The notes beneath the pieces are model-generated. The model saw nothing but the letters and a program-made list of their open reading frames with translations. It ran no database searches and was not told the DNA's origin. Made by a program: the position numbers and the translations under genes. Shown here piece by piece: positions 47,974-49,407 of a DNA stretch of 49,407 bases (the stretch's first letter is position 1; each line of letters begins with the position of its first letter). The stretch is from Acidimicrobiales bacterium (GTDB lineage Bacteria > Actinomycetota > Acidimicrobiia > Acidimicrobiales > JAHEJN01), in the NCBI GenBank assembly GCA_024638845.1, contig JAHEJN010000018.1, positions 1 through 49,407 on the forward strand, written 5' to 3'.

Positions 47974-48777
47974 TCAGTCGGCGATCTTCTGAGTCGGTCC
48001 TGACGAGTCGGATCCCGTGCCCCGAGCCAGGTGGGAGCGAACCATCGGCGACTCCTGTATCACCATCGCCTCGAGCTCGGTGAGATCGGTGCTCGGCTCG
48101 AGCCCGACCTCGCCGAGGATCGCACGGATCTGCTGGCACGCCCGGAGCGCCTCGACGCGGCGCCCATCACGGGCCAGCGCCAGCACCAACAGGTACCAGA
48201 GCCGTTCGCGGTACGGGTTCTCGAGGGTCTCGGCCTCGAGACTCGCAATGGCCGACGTGAGTCTTCCGCACGCCACGTCGGCTTCCAGCCGCACCTCGAT
48301 GGCACTCAACCGCAGCGCCTCGAGCCGTCTCACCTCGGGCTCGAGGAACACCACGTCGCTGAGATCACCGAAGGGCACTCCTCGCCAGAGCGCCAGGGCT
48401 TCGATCATCATGGCGGCAGCACTCGACGCGTCGTCGGCCACGAGGCCCGACGCGCGCTCCAACAAGCGCTCGAACCTGATCGAGTCGACAGCCGCGGGAT
48501 CGGCCACGAGGCGATAGGAGTGGTCGATGAGCTCGATCACGTCGTGACCCAGCTCCCCCCTGAGGCGGGACACGATCGATTGGAGGGTGTCGATGGCGTG
48601 TTCGGGGGGATGATCTCCCCAAACGGACGCCACGAGATTGTCGATGGACACCGCGTGGTTGAGGCCGACGACGAGCGCGGCGAAGACGGTGCGCGCTCGC
48701 GGACCGCCGAGGGCTACCGAGCGCCCGTCGACGTCGACCTCGAGTGGACCGAGTACCTCGATCTGAAGAGTGCCCAT
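47974..48777 (-). CDS. SARP-type transcriptional regulator with BTAD domain
   Basis: 267 residues from the ATG at 48777 (GGGAG four bases upstream). It starts IEVLGPLEVDVDGRSVALGGPRARTVFAALV, the usual opening of the OmpR-like DNA-binding domain of AfsR/DnrI/RedD regulators, with VSIDNLVASVWGD and TLQSIVSRLRGEL. The rest (about 100-240) is the bacterial transcriptional activation domain (VDSIRFERLLERA to LWYLLVLALARDGRRVEALRACQQI). There is no ATPase domain. The frame is open to 48885, but without family-like sequence. It is divergent from the repeat-bearing membrane protein gene, its most obvious target. Confidence 0.88.
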   Translation of the reverse strand: MGTLQIEVLGPLEVDVDGRSVALGGPRARTVFAALVVGLNHAVSIDNLVASVWGDHPPEHAIDTLQSIVSRLRGELGHDVIELIDHSYRLVADPAAVDSIRFERLLERASGLVADDASSAAAMMIEALALWRGVPFGDLSDVVFLEPEVRRLEALRLSAIEVRLEADVACGRLTSAIASLEAETLENPYRERLWYLLVLALARDGRRVEALRACQQIRAILGEVGLEPSTDLTELEAMVIQESPMVRSHLARGTGSDSSGPTQKIAD

Positions 48778-48859
48778 GACGCTCCCGACACGAGTGTGGA
48801 TGACTTCTGAGCTCATCGTGCCCATGTCGGACGACGCCCGCACAGAGGCCTTCGACACT

Positions 48860-48910
48860 GCATGTGGCGTGAAGGAGGTCTGCATGCGAGATGCGCTGAA
48901 CGTCGCATGC
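48860..48910. promoter_or_regulatory. GCATG direct/inverted repeats in divergent promoter region
   Basis: GCATG occurs at 48860, 48882 and 48905, spaced 22 and 23 bp, and GCATGCGA (48882-48889) with TCGCATGC (48903-48910) is an exact inverted repeat over 13 bases. SARP proteins bind direct repeats spaced 11 or 22 bp, so this is a possible operator. The 208-bp gap (48778-48985) holds no gene otherwise. Confidence 0.35.
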
Positions 48911-48985
48911 GGCTCTCACGGGGCGCGCAGGGTGCCCGGCACACAATTGAATAGAGAGAAGAATCGAACCACGAAAGGAGGCGCA

Positions 48986-49407
48986 ATGACGATCCTCGAA
49001 GAACGAGAAACTACTCAGGTACTGTCTCCCGAACGGGAACCGTTGGTCGAAGAGGAACGGCCGCCGATGCCACCACCGCAACAGCCGCGGCGGGTCACCC
49101 GGTGGCTGTCTTGGATGGCAGCGATCTTCCTGATGGCCGGATTTGCCGCCGTTGTGGCGGTGATCGTGGCTACCAACGATGAGATCACCGATACGCCGTC
49201 GCTGAGCGACATCGATCCCCACGTGAGCCCCGAGATCCTCACAACCCAACCGGTCGTGTTGGTCGCACCGTCGCTGACCACCATCGACCCCCACGTGAGC
49301 CCCGAGATCCTCACAACCCAACCGGTCGTGTTGGTCGCACCGTCGCTGACCACCATCGACCCCCACGTGAGCCCCGAGATCCTCACAACCCAACCGGTCG
49401 TGTTGGT
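48986..49407 (+). CDS. Single-pass membrane protein with 24-residue outside repeats, partial
   Basis: The gene runs off the right edge after 140 codons. A cytoplasmic Glu/Pro-rich N-terminus (about 1-40), one membrane span (about 44-65, MAAIFLMAGFAAVVAVIVA) and an outside region that consists of a 24-residue unit (IDPHVSPEILTTQPVVLVAP plus four more) present at least 2.7 times. The ATG has AAGGAG five to six bases upstream. No family is recognised. Wall- or surface-exposed repeats of this sort often act as stalks or adhesins, but this is a guess. Confidence 0.75.
   Translation, partial: MTILEERETTQVLSPEREPLVEEERPPMPPPQQPRRVTRWLSWMAAIFLMAGFAAVVAVIVATNDEITDTPSLSDIDPHVSPEILTTQPVVLVAPSLTTIDPHVSPEILTTQPVVLVAPSLTTIDPHVSPEILTTQPVVL
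49211..49407. repeat. 72-bp tandem repeats, at least 2.7 copies
   Basis: Units 49211-49282, 49283-49354 and 49355 to the window edge. Units 2 and 3 agree in every visible base; unit 1 has a few differences at its start (ATCGATCC against ATCGACCC). They are coding and in frame. Confidence 0.95.

Noticed and set aside
49211-49407. 72-bp repeats as a CRISPR array
   Set aside because: The whole unit is conserved with no unique spacers, and it is in frame with a well-started gene.
1-49407. Sec biosynthesis genes, mobile elements or phage genes within the window
   Set aside because: Looked for selA/selB/selD, tRNA-Sec, transposases, integrases and terminal inverted repeats of insertion sequences; none could be supported.

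Overview
The window is GC-rich (roughly two thirds G+C), gene-dense chromosomal DNA from a high-GC actinobacterium, probably of the class Acidimicrobiia. The grounds are actinobacterial traits: a fused 2-oxoglutarate decarboxylase/dehydrogenase (Kgd type), an HspR-type HAIR operator, a UvrD2-like helicase with an HRDC end, a Mca/MshB-like deacetylase, a SARP/BTAD regulator and many apparently leaderless genes. No rRNA, tRNA, CRISPR array, insertion sequence, integrase or prophage was seen. The class-level assignment is an inference.

Layout. 1-8.2 kb: start of a secreted protein, moeA (molybdenum cofactor), plsY (phospholipid synthesis), an FmdB-like zinc ribbon gene, a SAF-domain protein, uppP (undecaprenyl-PP phosphatase) and a tldD gene followed by two pmbA/tldE paralogues. 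8.4-12 kb: an overlapping set of a flippase-like membrane protein, a PAP2 lipid phosphatase/transferase and dxs. 12-14.5 kb: a minus-strand locus with a secreted pentapeptide-repeat protein, an ECF sigma factor, a DUF5667-like membrane protein and a GNAT. 14.6-22 kb: a 998-residue UvrD-type helicase with an unfamiliar N-terminus, a glutathione peroxidase, recG and a FakA-like DAK protein. 22-31 kb: a cold-shock-like protein, pckA, galE, hsp20, a single-domain Lrp-type protein, and two minus-strand runs of small-molecule and lipid enzymes. 31-49.4 kb: uvrD2-like helicase, a CPA2 antiporter with USP domains, xth, kgd, an MFS transporter, paaK-like ligase, a spermidine-synthase-like membrane protein, GNAT, SixA, thioredoxin, a fatty-acid-hydroxylase/enoyl-CoA hydratase pair, a SARP regulator and the start of a repeat-bearing membrane protein.

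The most important observation is the glutathione peroxidase at 17630-18103. It reads as an intact 157-residue protein only if an in-frame TGA at 17735-17737 is decoded. That TGA stands exactly where the catalytic Cys/Sec of the family lies (NVASA-U-GLTPQY), and it is followed 20 nt later by a hairpin with the loop AGGTCT, the form of a bacterial SECIS element. The usual resolving cysteine is replaced by valine. This is best read as a selenocysteine-containing peroxidase that standard gene calling would truncate or call a pseudogene.

Other points are a perfect HAIR operator before hsp20, two copies of a 52-bp palindromic repeat 15 kb apart, repeated TANNNT boxes 6-8 nt before start codons that suggest leaderless transcripts, several exact in-frame tandem duplications (15, 24, 36, 45 and 72 bp units), and a tldD-tldE-tldE arrangement.
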